Shown here piece by piece: positions 16,972 to 26,617 of a stretch of 64,000 bases of DNA. The notes under the pieces were generated by a model. It had not been told where the DNA came from. It searched no databases and worked only from the letters and a program-made list of their open reading frames with translations. Position numbers and translations under genes: made by a program. Source of the DNA: an uncultured Poribacteria bacterium (lineage in GTDB: Bacteria; Poribacteria; WGA-4E; WGA-3G); assembly GCA_951812525.1 (NCBI GenBank), contig OX638316.1, positions 2,266,630 to 2,330,629 on the forward strand, given 5' to 3'. How positions within the stretch are numbered: the stretch's first letter is position 1; every line of letters begins with the position of its first letter.

Positions 16972-18649
16972 AGGCAAATTGCAATATTTGTTCGTCCTTA
17001 TAGTTGTGCTTTTCAAGTGCGTCCGACGCTATTCTGTTTCAGGTATACTATATCGCCGCTGTATCCGCCATTGGAAGTCCAGTTTTACCGTATTCATTTG
17101 CCTTATAATGCTCACTGTTTTGGTAGGCGGGTGTGCCAATCATCGGCTGGAGACATACGAAGAATTGCGCAGCACTGAGATCCAACAACCTGCGTATTAC
17201 CATACAGAAGTAGAGAAAAGGGTTTCCAATACTGAAAGCGATCCGATCATAGCATCAGACCCGTTTCTCGATGAGGTTGAAGCGAAGGTGTTGAAATATC
17301 AGGAGCAGTGGCAAGTTCAATTAGAGAGTGAAACACCAATGCCAGATCTGTTTTACGATCTGTCAGGAGACACCGTGAAAGCCTATCGGCAATTGGCGGC
17401 TTCACCTGAAGAAGCAAAAACACGGCTTGCTCAGTCTATTGAGCTGGAACTCCTTATAGCACTCGGATATGAATGGAACCCGGGTCTGAAATCTGCTCGT
17501 GAAAAAATTCGGGCGGTACTGGAACAATACCCGCAAGCCGTCTACTTAGAGAATGTGTTGCGTCAGTATAATGCTTTCACGAAACAACTTGATACGAAGG
17601 CTGGACCGATGAGCCATAAAGAAATGATGGCAATGAAATTTCCGTTCCCGGGCACCTTGACACTGAAGGGTCAAATTGTTACTGAAGACGTACTTATCGC
17701 CCAAAAAGAATTTGAAATCGTTCTGCGAGATCTGGTGACCCAAATCCGGTTGGCTTACTACGATTATCTTTTTCTCATTGAGGCAACCCGCATTAACGAA
17801 GAAAATCAGGCGTTACTGCAGCAGATGATTGCTATCGCCCAAGCGAAGTTTCGTGTCGGACAGGGCAAATATTCAAACGTTATTATGGCACAAGTGGAGT
17901 TATCGAAATTAGCAGATACAATTATTACGCTTGAACAACAGCGGGAAACTATTATTGCGCGCCTTAATACGTTATTGAACGCTTCTACAGATTTGCCGTT
18001 AGGAGTCCCAGTGCCAATTGAAGAAGAACGCGTTATCCCTGCTTTGGCTGAGTTGTATGCGTTAGCAGTTCAGAAACGTCAGGAAATCCAAAAACAGAAG
18101 TTGGCAATCAGTAAGATGACCTTGGCTGTGGAAATGGCAAAGCAGATGACATATCCCGATCCGACGCTTGGTGCAAGTTACTTTGAAAACCGGAGCATGG
18201 GGAACTTAAAACACACACAAAAAATACCGGTGACTTTTATGACGCAACGCACATTAAATCCAGCAAATACAGCGTGGTTCGGACATCGAGATTCGTACAT
18301 CCATGAAATGGATGTGAAAATTGAAGCGATGGAGCACCGCATTGAGGAACTTGAAAGTAGTCTCCGCTTTGTTGTGAAAAAACATCATTTTGGAATGGAG
18401 ACAGCGAATCGGAGTATTCGCCTCTATCGGCATACCCTACTTCCGCAGGCGCGGCAAGCGTTGGATGCAGCGAATACAGCCTATCAGGCGGCACAAATTG
18501 ATTTTTTGAGTTTTCTTGATGCTCAACGCACTTTATTAAATTTGAGGATTGTAGAGCAGCGGGCATTGCGCGATTATCGTCAACATCTTGCACAGTTAGA
18601 ACAGGCTGTTGGCATGATATTGTCCAAACAACCCTTAACCCAGGAATAG
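16949..18649 (+). CDS. TolC/CusC-type outer-membrane efflux duct 2 (lipoprotein)
   Basis: This is a second outer-membrane-efflux protein. I place the start at ATG 16949, which is preceded by GGGGAAAG; an in-frame ATG at 16931 is possible. An unusually long N-terminus (about 50 residues) precedes a lipobox-like LVGGC, so lipidation is likely but the start is uncertain. Two OEP repeats follow with the family landmarks MKFPFPGTLTLKGQIVTED, IAQAKFRVGQGKYSNVIMAQ and AQIDFLSFLDAQRTLL. It overlaps duct 1 and is followed 24 bases later by the adaptor gene. It resembles duct 1 in layout but is clearly diverged, so the duplication is old. Confidence 0.85.
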   Translation: MIHILYSKGKLQYLFVLIVVLFKCVRRYSVSGILYRRCIRHWKSSFTVFICLIMLTVLVGGCANHRLETYEELRSTEIQQPAYYHTEVEKRVSNTESDPIIASDPFLDEVEAKVLKYQEQWQVQLESETPMPDLFYDLSGDTVKAYRQLAASPEEAKTRLAQSIELELLIALGYEWNPGLKSAREKIRAVLEQYPQAVYLENVLRQYNAFTKQLDTKAGPMSHKEMMAMKFPFPGTLTLKGQIVTEDVLIAQKEFEIVLRDLVTQIRLAYYDYLFLIEATRINEENQALLQQMIAIAQAKFRVGQGKYSNVIMAQVELSKLADTIITLEQQRETIIARLNTLLNASTDLPLGVPVPIEEERVIPALAELYALAVQKRQEIQKQKLAISKMTLAVEMAKQMTYPDPTLGASYFENRSMGNLKHTQKIPVTFMTQRTLNPANTAWFGHRDSYIHEMDVKIEAMEHRIEELESSLRFVVKKHHFGMETANRSIRLYRHTLLPQARQALDAANTAYQAAQIDFLSFLDAQRTLLNLRIVEQRALRDYRQHLAQLEQAVGMILSKQPLTQE

Positions 18650-18673
18650 CCTTTTTATAAAGGAGTTCACAAA

Positions 18674-20629
18674 ATGCTAAAAAATTTCTGTCTCGCAACT
18701 GCCCTGATCATTACTATTCTTTTTATATTCGGCTGTAGTCAACAAGAGCGTGTTGAAATGAAGCAGCATGTAAGTGAAGAACTTGAAACAAAATCGAAGG
18801 ATACGTCAGGCATGGATGAACACGCCGACCATGATTCAAGTGAAAAGCTTGAGATGGCAATGGATCAACACACCGATCATGCCTCAATGGCAGTATCCTC
18901 GAATGAAACAAAAACGATTCGGTATTGGACTTGTGTTATGCACCCCACAGTCAAGATGCCGGAACTTGGCAGCTGTCCGGTTTGTAAGATGGATCTAATT
19001 CCTATTTACGAAGGTTCAGGACTGGAACTAACTGAGCAGCAGAAGGAACTGATTCCAGTGCGGACTGAACCTGTGGCTTTCCGCGAGGTCTCGCGTGAAA
19101 TTCGAACCGTCGGTGTTCTGGATTATAACGAAACCCGTATGGCTTATGCCTCAACACGAATTTCTGGGTGGATTGAAGATTTGCACATTGATTTTACCGG
19201 TATTAAAGTGCGCAAGGGTGATGAACTCTTGTCTATCTACAGCCCGGAGTTGGTCACGGCACAAGAGGAATATTTAACAGCACTTAAAAGCATTGAGGAG
19301 CTTCGAAACACAGAGTACGCCGAACTTCGCAGATCGGTTGAACAGACCGTTACTGCTGCAAAATCCAAACTTGAATTGTATGGATTAACTTTAGCTCAGA
19401 TTGAGGATATTCGCAACCGCGGAGAAGTCAGTACGACGTTACCACTGTTTGCACCGATAGCTGGCACTGTGGTTCACATGAACGTTATGCAGGGTCAATA
19501 TGTGAACAAGGGTATGCATCTTTACCGTATTGCTGACCTCGATAGTTTATGGATTATGGCAGACGTTTATGAATATGAATTGCCGTGGATTTACATGGGG
19601 CAAGCGGTTGAGATTACTGCGCAATCGATGCCGGGATTGACATTTTCTGGCAAGGTTACATACATTTATCCATTCTTTGACGCGCAAACTCGAACCCAAA
19701 AGGTCCAGATAGAAGTTGCCAATCCGACTAAACGACTCCGTCCAGGGATGTACGTGACGCTTCAAATAAAACCGACACTCGCAGAAATTTATACCGATGG
19801 AGCGATCTCGAAAGCACCGTATGCATGTCCAATGCATCCATGGGTTACGTCTGAACATCCCGCTGAATGTGAGATCTGTGGTATGGATCTGGAACCGACA
19901 GATTCCAAGATCGTTGGGACTGAATCGGCATCTGGAACAGAGGGAAAGTGGGTATGCCCGATGCATCCAGAAGAGCAATCTGATGAGTTCGGTGAATGCT
20001 CTATCTGTGGCATGGATCTCGTTGAAAAAGTGGAGGTATCTACCCCTACAGAGACGACAGCATCTGTGTGGGCATGTCCGATGCATCCAGAAGAGCAGTC
20101 TGATGAGTTCGGCGAGTGCTCTATCTGTGGCATGGATCTCGTTGAAAAACAGCCAACAGCGGCGGGGACTGGTACCCATTTCCATGCACATCAACCTACA
20201 GTCCGTTCAGATCAGCCGCCGCTGATTTTCAAATACGTGTGTCCTGACCATCCCGATGAGTATGCAACCGTACCTGGACTATGTCCACGTGATGGGAAGC
20301 CTCTCCTCATGACAGGTGAGGTCTTAACGGTCCCCAAAAGTGCGGTGATTGACACCGGTTTACGGAAGATAGTCTTCGTGGATCGCGGCGAATCGGGTTA
20401 TGAACAGATTGAAATTGAAGTAGGTCCCGAAGCTTGGGGAATGTCGGAGGACTCAGAAACCAAGCGCCGATACTATCCCATTGTTAGCGGACTTGCACCT
20501 GATGATATGGTCGTCACCAATGGCAACTTCTTAATAGATTCGCAGACGCAATTAACAGGCTCCGCATCAGGTGCGTATGGTGGTGCACTCGGTGGTGAAG
20601 AATCAAAAGCCCCTGTCCATCAACATTAA
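18674..20629 (+). CDS. CusB-like adaptor with five heavy-metal-binding ribbons
   Basis: This 651-residue lipoprotein (lipobox FIFGC, Cys21) is a periplasmic adaptor of a metal RND pump. After a His/Met-rich leader comes a heavy-metal-binding ribbon at about 85-111 (YWTCVMHPTVKM...CPVCKMDLIP). The CusB/HlyD body (about 120-375) contains FAPIAGTVVHMNVMQGQYVN and RIADLDSLWIMADVYEYEL. Four more ribbons are inserted at about 382-412, 426-455, 466-495 and 521-548 (CPMHP...CEICGMDL, two copies of CPMHPEEQSDEFGECSICGM, CPDHP...CPRDGKPL). A C-terminal adaptor domain ends in KAPVHQH. Most adaptors carry none or one such ribbon. The ribosome binding site AAGGAG is well placed. Confidence 0.9.
   Translation: MLKNFCLATALIITILFIFGCSQQERVEMKQHVSEELETKSKDTSGMDEHADHDSSEKLEMAMDQHTDHASMAVSSNETKTIRYWTCVMHPTVKMPELGSCPVCKMDLIPIYEGSGLELTEQQKELIPVRTEPVAFREVSREIRTVGVLDYNETRMAYASTRISGWIEDLHIDFTGIKVRKGDELLSIYSPELVTAQEEYLTALKSIEELRNTEYAELRRSVEQTVTAAKSKLELYGLTLAQIEDIRNRGEVSTTLPLFAPIAGTVVHMNVMQGQYVNKGMHLYRIADLDSLWIMADVYEYELPWIYMGQAVEITAQSMPGLTFSGKVTYIYPFFDAQTRTQKVQIEVANPTKRLRPGMYVTLQIKPTLAEIYTDGAISKAPYACPMHPWVTSEHPAECEICGMDLEPTDSKIVGTESASGTEGKWVCPMHPEEQSDEFGECSICGMDLVEKVEVSTPTETTASVWACPMHPEEQSDEFGECSICGMDLVEKQPTAAGTGTHFHAHQPTVRSDQPPLIFKYVCPDHPDEYATVPGLCPRDGKPLLMTGEVLTVPKSAVIDTGLRKIVFVDRGESGYEQIEIEVGPEAWGMSEDSETKRRYYPIVSGLAPDDMVVTNGNFLIDSQTQLTGSASGAYGGALGGEESKAPVHQH
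19951..20150 (+). repeat. Recent tandem duplication of a metal-ribbon module
   Basis: The blocks from about 19951 and 20071 (roughly 80 bases each, 120 apart) are almost identical at DNA level and encode the same CPMHPEEQSDEFGECSICGM ribbon. Only a few synonymous differences separate them, so the duplication is recent. Confidence 0.85.
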
Positions 20630-20729
20630 GCTAAAAGTTCCTAAGTCTTGATCTGGAGTTGTGAGCATAGAATCGCCCGTAAGTGCAGATTGAGTTGGCA
20701 TAGCTCACCTACAAGAAGCGAGAAAAAAT

Positions 20730-23700
20730 ATGATTAACCGAATTATTGACATCTGTATGAAAAACCGCCTGTTGGTCTTGGTTATCTTTGTATTCGTAAC
20801 AATGGCGGGTTGGTGGGCACTGAACCAAACACCAATTGATGCGATGCCTGACATCGGTGAAAATCAAGTTATTGTCTTCGCCGATTGGCCCGGACGGAGT
20901 CCACGGGATATAGAAGATCAGGTTATCTATCCGTTGAGTATTACCATGCTTGGCATTCCCGATGTCAAAGATGTTCGCTCAACTGCAATGTTTAGCTTTG
21001 GCTACATTAACATTATCTTCAAAGATGATGTTGATTTCTATTGGGCTCGCACACGGGTACTGGAGCGAATGAATCTCGCCCAAAAAGACATGCCAGACGG
21101 TGTTGTGCCTATCCTCGGTCCCGATGCGACCGGAGTTGGACAGGTATTTTGGTATACCGTTGAAAATGGATACTATTGCCCTAAACATCCGACAGAGCGT
21201 TATGCTGCACCTGGTAGATGTCCAGAAGATGGAGAACCGCTCGTTGCCTCCAATTTGGAACTTCATGAACTTCGGACGCTCCAAGATTGGACGGTTCGTT
21301 ATTATCTCGCCTCCGCTGATGGCGTTTCAGAGGTCGCTTCAGTCGGTGGATACGTTAAACAGTATCAGATTGACATCGATCCGAACACTTTATTGGCGTA
21401 TAACGTGCCGTTGTCAGCGGTTTACAATGCTGTTCGTGGGAGCAACCTTGATGTCGGGGCAAAGGTTATTGAAGAAGGCGGAATGGAATTCCTGATTCGG
21501 GGCTTGGGCTTTATCAAAAGCATCACGGACATAGAAAACATCGTTGTCAAGGCGCATGACGGTGTTCCTATCTACGTCAAAAACCTTGGAACGGTCAGCG
21601 AGGGTCCCGATTTCCGGCGCGGTGCCTTGGACAAGGCTGGTATCCCCGCAACCGGTGGGGTCGTGCTAATGCGCTACGGTGATAATCCGTTGCGCGTCAT
21701 TGAGAACGTCAAGGCGAAAATAGCAGAACTCACTCCTGGGCTTCCTTCAGGTGTCCGAATTGTCCCGTTCTACGACCGAAGCCATCTTATTCACCGTGCG
21801 ACCGACACGCTGAAGGAAACGTTGACGGAGGAAATCATCGTTGCAGCAGTCGTTATTCTGCTATTCTTAGGACAAGTATCAAGTAGCCTGATAATAGCAC
21901 TGGTTTTACCGATGGGTGTTCTGCTTTCGTTTGTGGGTATGCGCATTATTGGTTTACCATCGAACATCATGTCGATGGGTGGTATCGCCATCGCGATTGG
22001 CGTTATGGTGGATGCTGGTATTATAATGACGGAGAATATCACGCGTCATTTACGGGAGCCACACGCAGGTGAAAGTAAGCTTCAAGTTGCAACCCGTGCT
22101 GCCAAAGAGGTGGGTCCACCTATCTTCTTTGCAATGCTCATTGTTATTGTTGCGTTCATACCTGTTTTTTCACTCACCGGTCAGGCTGGTAAACTTTTCA
22201 AACCGCTTGCCTATACGAAAACTTTCGCGATGCTCGGTGCAGCACTCTTAGCGATTAGTCTTGTGCCGGTTTTGGCATCATTTCTACTCACTGATCCGAC
22301 CCGTACCCCGACAGGTACGGTTTCCAAGTGGGCGGCACGACTGCTTTCACTATTAGGCTGGCCCCTGAGAAAGTTGGCGGATGGGATTACGTGGATACTC
22401 AGAACTGCCTATCGTCCGATTATTCGGTTGGCAGTAAAGAATATTTGGACTAAACTCGCCGTTGTTGCCTTGGCGTTACTGGTGTTTGTTGCAAGCATGC
22501 CGTTGACACCTTTCTACAAAAATATTGGACAAGAATTCATGCCGCCACTTAATGAGGGGGCGTTGCTGTTTATGCCGGTGCTGCTTCCCGGTGCTTCAAT
22601 TACGCAAGCACAAGATGTGATGGCGAAGCAGGATTTGATTATGAATCGATTTCCAGAGGTTTCACTTGTCGTGGGAAAATTGGGACGGGCAATGACAGCA
22701 ACCGATCCTGCTCCAATTGGGATGTTTGAAACTATTGTCAATATAAATGACCCAGTGGAGTGGCCCCGACGAGCGGTTAAACGCCGTGCAACAAGGGAAC
22801 TGGTGACCCACCTTGTCCAACGCTTAGGACAGGACGGGCTGATAAGCGCAGAGCACGCAAGTCATATTAATGCCAATTTTCTGGATGACATTGTTACAAA
22901 GACCGTAGAGCGATTTGATACCTTAGCGACAACGTATCACAATTCTTATCTGTCAGTTGCCGAGCGCGAGAAACTCTATCGCATCTGGTTATTACGAATC
23001 CTTTTAGAAGAACTTCTCGCTGAGAAGCGGGCAGAAGGAATGGGATTAGAACACGTTAAAATAGGGCAGACTGAGACTGAAGAGAAACTGCATCGAATCT
23101 CCGAGGAAATTGAACCTACCCTTAAGCATAAGGCTTACTTCCAGACCAAGAACCGCAACGAACTTATTACCGAACTGACAGAGGCTACCCGGATGCCAGG
23201 GGTTTCGCCTATTATGACACAACCTATACGTAATCGCGTCGATATGCTGGCAACGGGTATACAGACCCCAATCGGAATTAAAGTATTTGGTAAAGACCTC
23301 GCGAAGATTGAAGAAATTGCAGTCCGGATTGAGCAGGAGCTCCTTAAACTTGAGGGGGCGGTGGGTCCGTATGCCGAACGGATTGGAAATAAGCCCTACC
23401 TTGAATTTCACATTGACAGAGAGGAAGCGGCGCGCTACGGCATCCAAATCCGAACGGTACAACAGGTCATCATGACAGCAATCGGTGGCATGAATTTAAC
23501 CTATACCGTTGAAGGGCGAGAGCGATTTCCGATTCGTATCCGCTACATGAGAGAATTACGGGATAATATTGAGGCACTCAAGCGTGTACTCGTGCCAACC
23601 CCAAAAGGACTCCATATTCCACTTGAACAACTTGTAAAAATCGAAAGACGACCTGGTCCCGCGAAGATTGCAAGTGAAAACACACTCCTCTTTTCTCGCG

Positions 23701-24410
23701 TTTTTTGTGATGTGGATGTTGACACTATTGGACTGGTTGATTTCGTCGCATTAGCCCAAAAGGTGCTTGATGAAAAGATTAAACCGACTTTGCCGCAGGG
23801 CTATTTCTACGCTTTTAGTGGACAGTATGAAGCGGAATTGGAAGCCCGCGATCGATTGGCGATTGTTGTGCCGGTATGTATTGCTGTCATTTTCATGTTG
23901 TTATATCTCCAATTCAAATCGCCCTCTGCGATGTTTTCAATCTTCCTTGCGATTCCCTTTGCGTTTATCGGTGGTATGTGGATGCAATGGTTGATGGCAT
24001 ACGTGCCTGAGGCACTTGGCGGGGGTTACGCCATTAAATATAGTACGGCAGTGTGGGTGGGGTACATAGCCTTATTTGGCATAGCCGTTGAAGATGGGAT
24101 AGTCTTAATTGAATACTTACTGGGACGCGTCCGAGGTGGTGAGCCTATTGACGAAGCGGTGATCAATGCAGGCTTACTGCGCGTTCGTCCCATCATTATG
24201 ACAACAGCAACCACAGTCTTAGCACTGTTGCCGATCATGTTAGCGGAGATCAGTACTACCACCGGTGCGGAGTTGATGAAGCCCATCGCCGTACCTACCT
24301 TCGGTGGTATGGTCTCGGCAACGGTGGCGAACCTTATCTTAGCACCTGTGTTATTCTCTCTTTTTTATCCCGTTGAGTCTTGGATTCGACAGCGTAAGGG
24401 AGATGCATAA
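20730..24410 (+). CDS. cusA: CusA/CzcA-type heavy-metal RND efflux pump with insertions
   Basis: This is the inner-membrane proton-driven pump of the locus, 1226 residues against about 1040 for typical members. Family landmarks include TPIDAMPDIGENQVIVFADWPGRSP, PDATGVGQVFWYT, LRTLQDW, IAIGVMVDAGIIMTEN and LMKPIAVPTFGGMVSATVANL (quoted in parts). Two insertions explain the extra length. One is a metal ribbon at about 147-174 (YYCPKHPTERYAAPGRCPED), like those in the adaptor. The other is a Lys/Glu-rich helical block at about 680-800, in the periplasmic region before the MPGVSPIMTQPIRNRVDML segment. Cu or Ag export is inferred from the Cys/Met/His partners. The gene lies 100 bases after the adaptor and its ribosome binding site is weak. 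Confidence 0.92.
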   Translation: MINRIIDICMKNRLLVLVIFVFVTMAGWWALNQTPIDAMPDIGENQVIVFADWPGRSPRDIEDQVIYPLSITMLGIPDVKDVRSTAMFSFGYINIIFKDDVDFYWARTRVLERMNLAQKDMPDGVVPILGPDATGVGQVFWYTVENGYYCPKHPTERYAAPGRCPEDGEPLVASNLELHELRTLQDWTVRYYLASADGVSEVASVGGYVKQYQIDIDPNTLLAYNVPLSAVYNAVRGSNLDVGAKVIEEGGMEFLIRGLGFIKSITDIENIVVKAHDGVPIYVKNLGTVSEGPDFRRGALDKAGIPATGGVVLMRYGDNPLRVIENVKAKIAELTPGLPSGVRIVPFYDRSHLIHRATDTLKETLTEEIIVAAVVILLFLGQVSSSLIIALVLPMGVLLSFVGMRIIGLPSNIMSMGGIAIAIGVMVDAGIIMTENITRHLREPHAGESKLQVATRAAKEVGPPIFFAMLIVIVAFIPVFSLTGQAGKLFKPLAYTKTFAMLGAALLAISLVPVLASFLLTDPTRTPTGTVSKWAARLLSLLGWPLRKLADGITWILRTAYRPIIRLAVKNIWTKLAVVALALLVFVASMPLTPFYKNIGQEFMPPLNEGALLFMPVLLPGASITQAQDVMAKQDLIMNRFPEVSLVVGKLGRAMTATDPAPIGMFETIVNINDPVEWPRRAVKRRATRELVTHLVQRLGQDGLISAEHASHINANFLDDIVTKTVERFDTLATTYHNSYLSVAEREKLYRIWLLRILLEELLAEKRAEGMGLEHVKIGQTETEEKLHRISEEIEPTLKHKAYFQTKNRNELITELTEATRMPGVSPIMTQPIRNRVDMLATGIQTPIGIKVFGKDLAKIEEIAVRIEQELLKLEGAVGPYAERIGNKPYLEFHIDREEAARYGIQIRTVQQVIMTAIGGMNLTYTVEGRERFPIRIRYMRELRDNIEALKRVLVPTPKGLHIPLEQLVKIERRPGPAKIASENTLLFSRVFCDVDVDTIGLVDFVALAQKVLDEKIKPTLPQGYFYAFSGQYEAELEARDRLAIVVPVCIAVIFMLLYLQFKSPSAMFSIFLAIPFAFIGGMWMQWLMAYVPEALGGGYAIKYSTAVWVGYIALFGIAVEDGIVLIEYLLGRVRGGEPIDEAVINAGLLRVRPIIMTTATTVLALLPIMLAEISTTTGAELMKPIAVPTFGGMVSATVANLILAPVLFSLFYPVESWIRQRKGDA

Positions 24411-24430
24411 AGATGTTTTCTTTCGACAAT

Positions 24431-24464
24431 TGTAGGTGCGGATCAGTTTATCCGTTTTCCGTCT
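24431..24464 (+). terminator. Hairpin (dispersed repeat type) after the efflux pump
   Basis: GTAGGTG is followed by CGGAT (24439-24443), a 6-base loop and ATCCG (24450-24454), then TTTT. It has the GTAGG-plus-hairpin layout of the dispersed repeats and is placed as a terminator for the metal operon. Confidence 0.45.
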
Positions 24465-24603
24465 TAATATTTTTCTAAATCCACAGGATTCAAGCGTTGT
24501 TTATAATTTTTTGATTTTTCAATCGAAGTTTGAGGTAGGCTTTACAGTGTAGAGATGGGACCTGTACCCAAACCCGTTACTGAGAAATCAGATAGGAGGA
24601 ATC

Positions 24604-25218
24604 ATGAAACTTCTGATTGCATTCGGCATCTGTGTACTCGTTGGTCTTATAGGGTTACCGGCTGTCGGTACTGCTTTTGAATTTGAAAAGTACTTACATG
24701 TTGCAAAAGGTGGTGTAATAAGCACAGGTCGCGGGTTAACGATCACCAATGACGAACTGGAAACCGCTCGCACCGAAGAGTTCTCAGTAGGATTTCAATT
24801 GACCTCTGCCCTCCGGTTCTCAGTTCCATTTGGAAGTTACGTTGTGGATACCCGTGGAGGGAATGCAGATGTCCTGCCCTTTGGGATGTTGGGTGTTGAG
24901 ACTGTTGGTGTGATGCTGACGCTAAGTGGACGTGGGAAATGGGCACCATTTATTGGTCTTGGAACAAATTTCTATGCCTTTAGGGAACAATTCGCTGCAC
25001 CGGCGAATATTGAGAACACGTTTGGTGCCGAAGCATCTACTGGACTCAACGTAAGGCTTATTGACAGCATCTTTGGGGTGGCTCAGTTGAATGGATCAGT
25101 CGGCTATCAGTTCAGTTTTTTAAGACCGGGGATTAGTGTGCCTACCAGACCTGAAGTTGAAGTGTTGTCGTTGAACCGCCATAGCATCACCTTTCGGTTA
25201 GAAATTTTAGGGTTATAA
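24604..25218 (+). CDS. Outer-membrane beta-barrel protein
   Basis: This 204-residue protein has a signal peptide (cleavage near GTAFEF, about residue 23). Alternating strands are typical of an eight-stranded barrel such as OmpW/OmpA: ALRFSVPFGSYVV, VGVMLTLSGRGKWAPFIGLGTNFY, SVGYQFSFL and a C-terminal HSITFRLEIL. AGGAGG lies directly upstream of the ATG at 24604. The gene follows the pump by about 190 bases and could be the end of the locus or separate. No substrate can be inferred. Confidence 0.72.
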   Translation: MKLLIAFGICVLVGLIGLPAVGTAFEFEKYLHVAKGGVISTGRGLTITNDELETARTEEFSVGFQLTSALRFSVPFGSYVVDTRGGNADVLPFGMLGVETVGVMLTLSGRGKWAPFIGLGTNFYAFREQFAAPANIENTFGAEASTGLNVRLIDSIFGVAQLNGSVGYQFSFLRPGISVPTRPEVEVLSLNRHSITFRLEILGL

Positions 25219-25365
25219 ATGGGTAAATAGAAATCTAACAAAAATCTTTGTAAAAATAGGTATTTCTGGTAGACTTACGGGGATATGAAAAAAGACTCGT
25301 ATGGAACTAACTAACAACACATAGCACCAAATTTTTGTAAAAAATCGCGGATAAGGAGATTACAA

Positions 25366-26343
25366 ATGGGTTTTCAAATCTACCGCCAGTTTCGTGTAAA
25401 CATCTTATTAGCACTTGTCTTTTTCATAGTAAGTGTGCCACTGCTCGGTAACGCTGATGAAACGGAATTGCCGAATCAAAAACTGATGGCTATCTTTCCA
25501 GAAGCGAAGAAATTTGTTCTGAGAAGTCCTATGCTTACGCCGAACCAAATTGCTGTAATTGAGAAAGAACTTAGTGCTAGACTTCTGGCAGAAGATCAGA
25601 AACCGATTTTCTATATTCCGATTAGTGTCAGGCAAAAGCCTATGGGCTTGGTGTTGTTTGCGAATGCCGAGGGACCGAGCGGTGTTATTGAAGGTGCTGT
25701 CGGGCTGGATATGGGGGGAAAGGTCGTGAAAGTGGTTGTCTATGAACACAAGGAATCAGAGGCGATTGCTGGCGATGAATTTCTCAAGCAGTTCGTCGGT
25801 ATGGGTATAGACAACGCTTTCAAAGTTGGCGAGGATGTTGCAGCTGCTGATGGAAATGAGACTGCTTCAAATGCAGTTGCTCTGATCCCCAAAAAGACTT
25901 TGGTGATGAGTTATGCCCTCTTTCTGAAAAAGGAGCCGAAACCAGAAGCAGAGAAAGCACCAGAATCTGATATGCCAACGGAAGAGATGCCTGATGTCGA
26001 AGACCTTAAAGCACTGATGATGTTGATGATAGACGACTATTTCGTTGTTGTTGACTACTTTGATGACAAAGAGAGCAAAGCGAATGCTATTGTGGCAGCG
26101 AAGCGACTCGCCGGATATGCAAGGAGTATCGCAAATTTTGAACCACCGAAGAACGCCGATCAGACCGAAGAGTATGTCTACTTGCAAGACAAGTTTAGCG
26201 AAACCGTCCTTGGATTTGCTGAAGTGCTTGAGAAAGAAGGTATTTCTGACAAAACACGCGAGCAGTGGGATGCTATTGTTACCTTAGTCAATCAAGCACA
26301 CCTCCGATTCAGTGAGGAGGAGATTGATCTGGACACATATTAG
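25366..26343 (+). CDS. Secreted FMN-binding-domain-like protein
   Basis: This 325-residue protein has a signal peptide (cleavage near GNADE, about residue 30). Residues of about 75-170 resemble the FMN_bind fold of NosR/RnfG: IEGAVGLDMGGKVVKVVVYEHKESEA followed by FLKQFVGMGIDNAF. The Thr of the flavinylation motif is not clear, so a covalent flavin is uncertain. After an acidic Pro/Glu linker (about 200-222), the C-terminal half is an all-helical bundle of about 100 residues resembling cytochrome c'-like or DUF-type bundles, but without CxxCH. The ribosome binding site AAGGAG is clear. A redox role in the periplasm is inference. Confidence 0.65.
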   Translation: MGFQIYRQFRVNILLALVFFIVSVPLLGNADETELPNQKLMAIFPEAKKFVLRSPMLTPNQIAVIEKELSARLLAEDQKPIFYIPISVRQKPMGLVLFANAEGPSGVIEGAVGLDMGGKVVKVVVYEHKESEAIAGDEFLKQFVGMGIDNAFKVGEDVAAADGNETASNAVALIPKKTLVMSYALFLKKEPKPEAEKAPESDMPTEEMPDVEDLKALMMLMIDDYFVVVDYFDDKESKANAIVAAKRLAGYARSIANFEPPKNADQTEEYVYLQDKFSETVLGFAEVLEKEGISDKTREQWDAIVTLVNQAHLRFSEEEIDLDTY

Positions 26344-26521
26344 ACCATCGGACAGCAAACAGGGAAGGCTATTACTTGTACGCCCGAATTCCCTTGACAG
26401 AGACGGTGGATGTTCGGTTAAAATATAATATATGGAACTCAGATACGAAGAAATATAACGCATTTATGGTAAAACCTACAAATAAATGGACATCTTTGTA
26501 GCATAAACTGTTAGTTTCTGC

Positions 26522-26554
26522 CAGTGTGAATGCTCATTAGTGGCATTTACACTG
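26522..26554 (+). promoter_or_regulatory. Strong hairpin upstream of the double-VWA gene
   Basis: CAGTGTGAATGC (26522-26533) pairs with GCATTTACACTG (26543-26554), a 12-bp stem with one G-U pair and a 9-base loop. It lies about 65 bases before the VWA start. There is no T-run, so a leader structure or operator is more likely than a terminator. Confidence 0.5.
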
Positions 26555-26617
26555 TTTAAGAATGTCCAATTAATTCTAATATCTACCATAATTTCATGAA
26601 TTTTGATTGGAGACAGC

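Noticed and set aside
26394-26429. TTGACA and TATAAT upstream of the VWA gene
   Set aside because: They are 24 bases apart, too far for one sigma-70 promoter; no better-spaced partner is visible.
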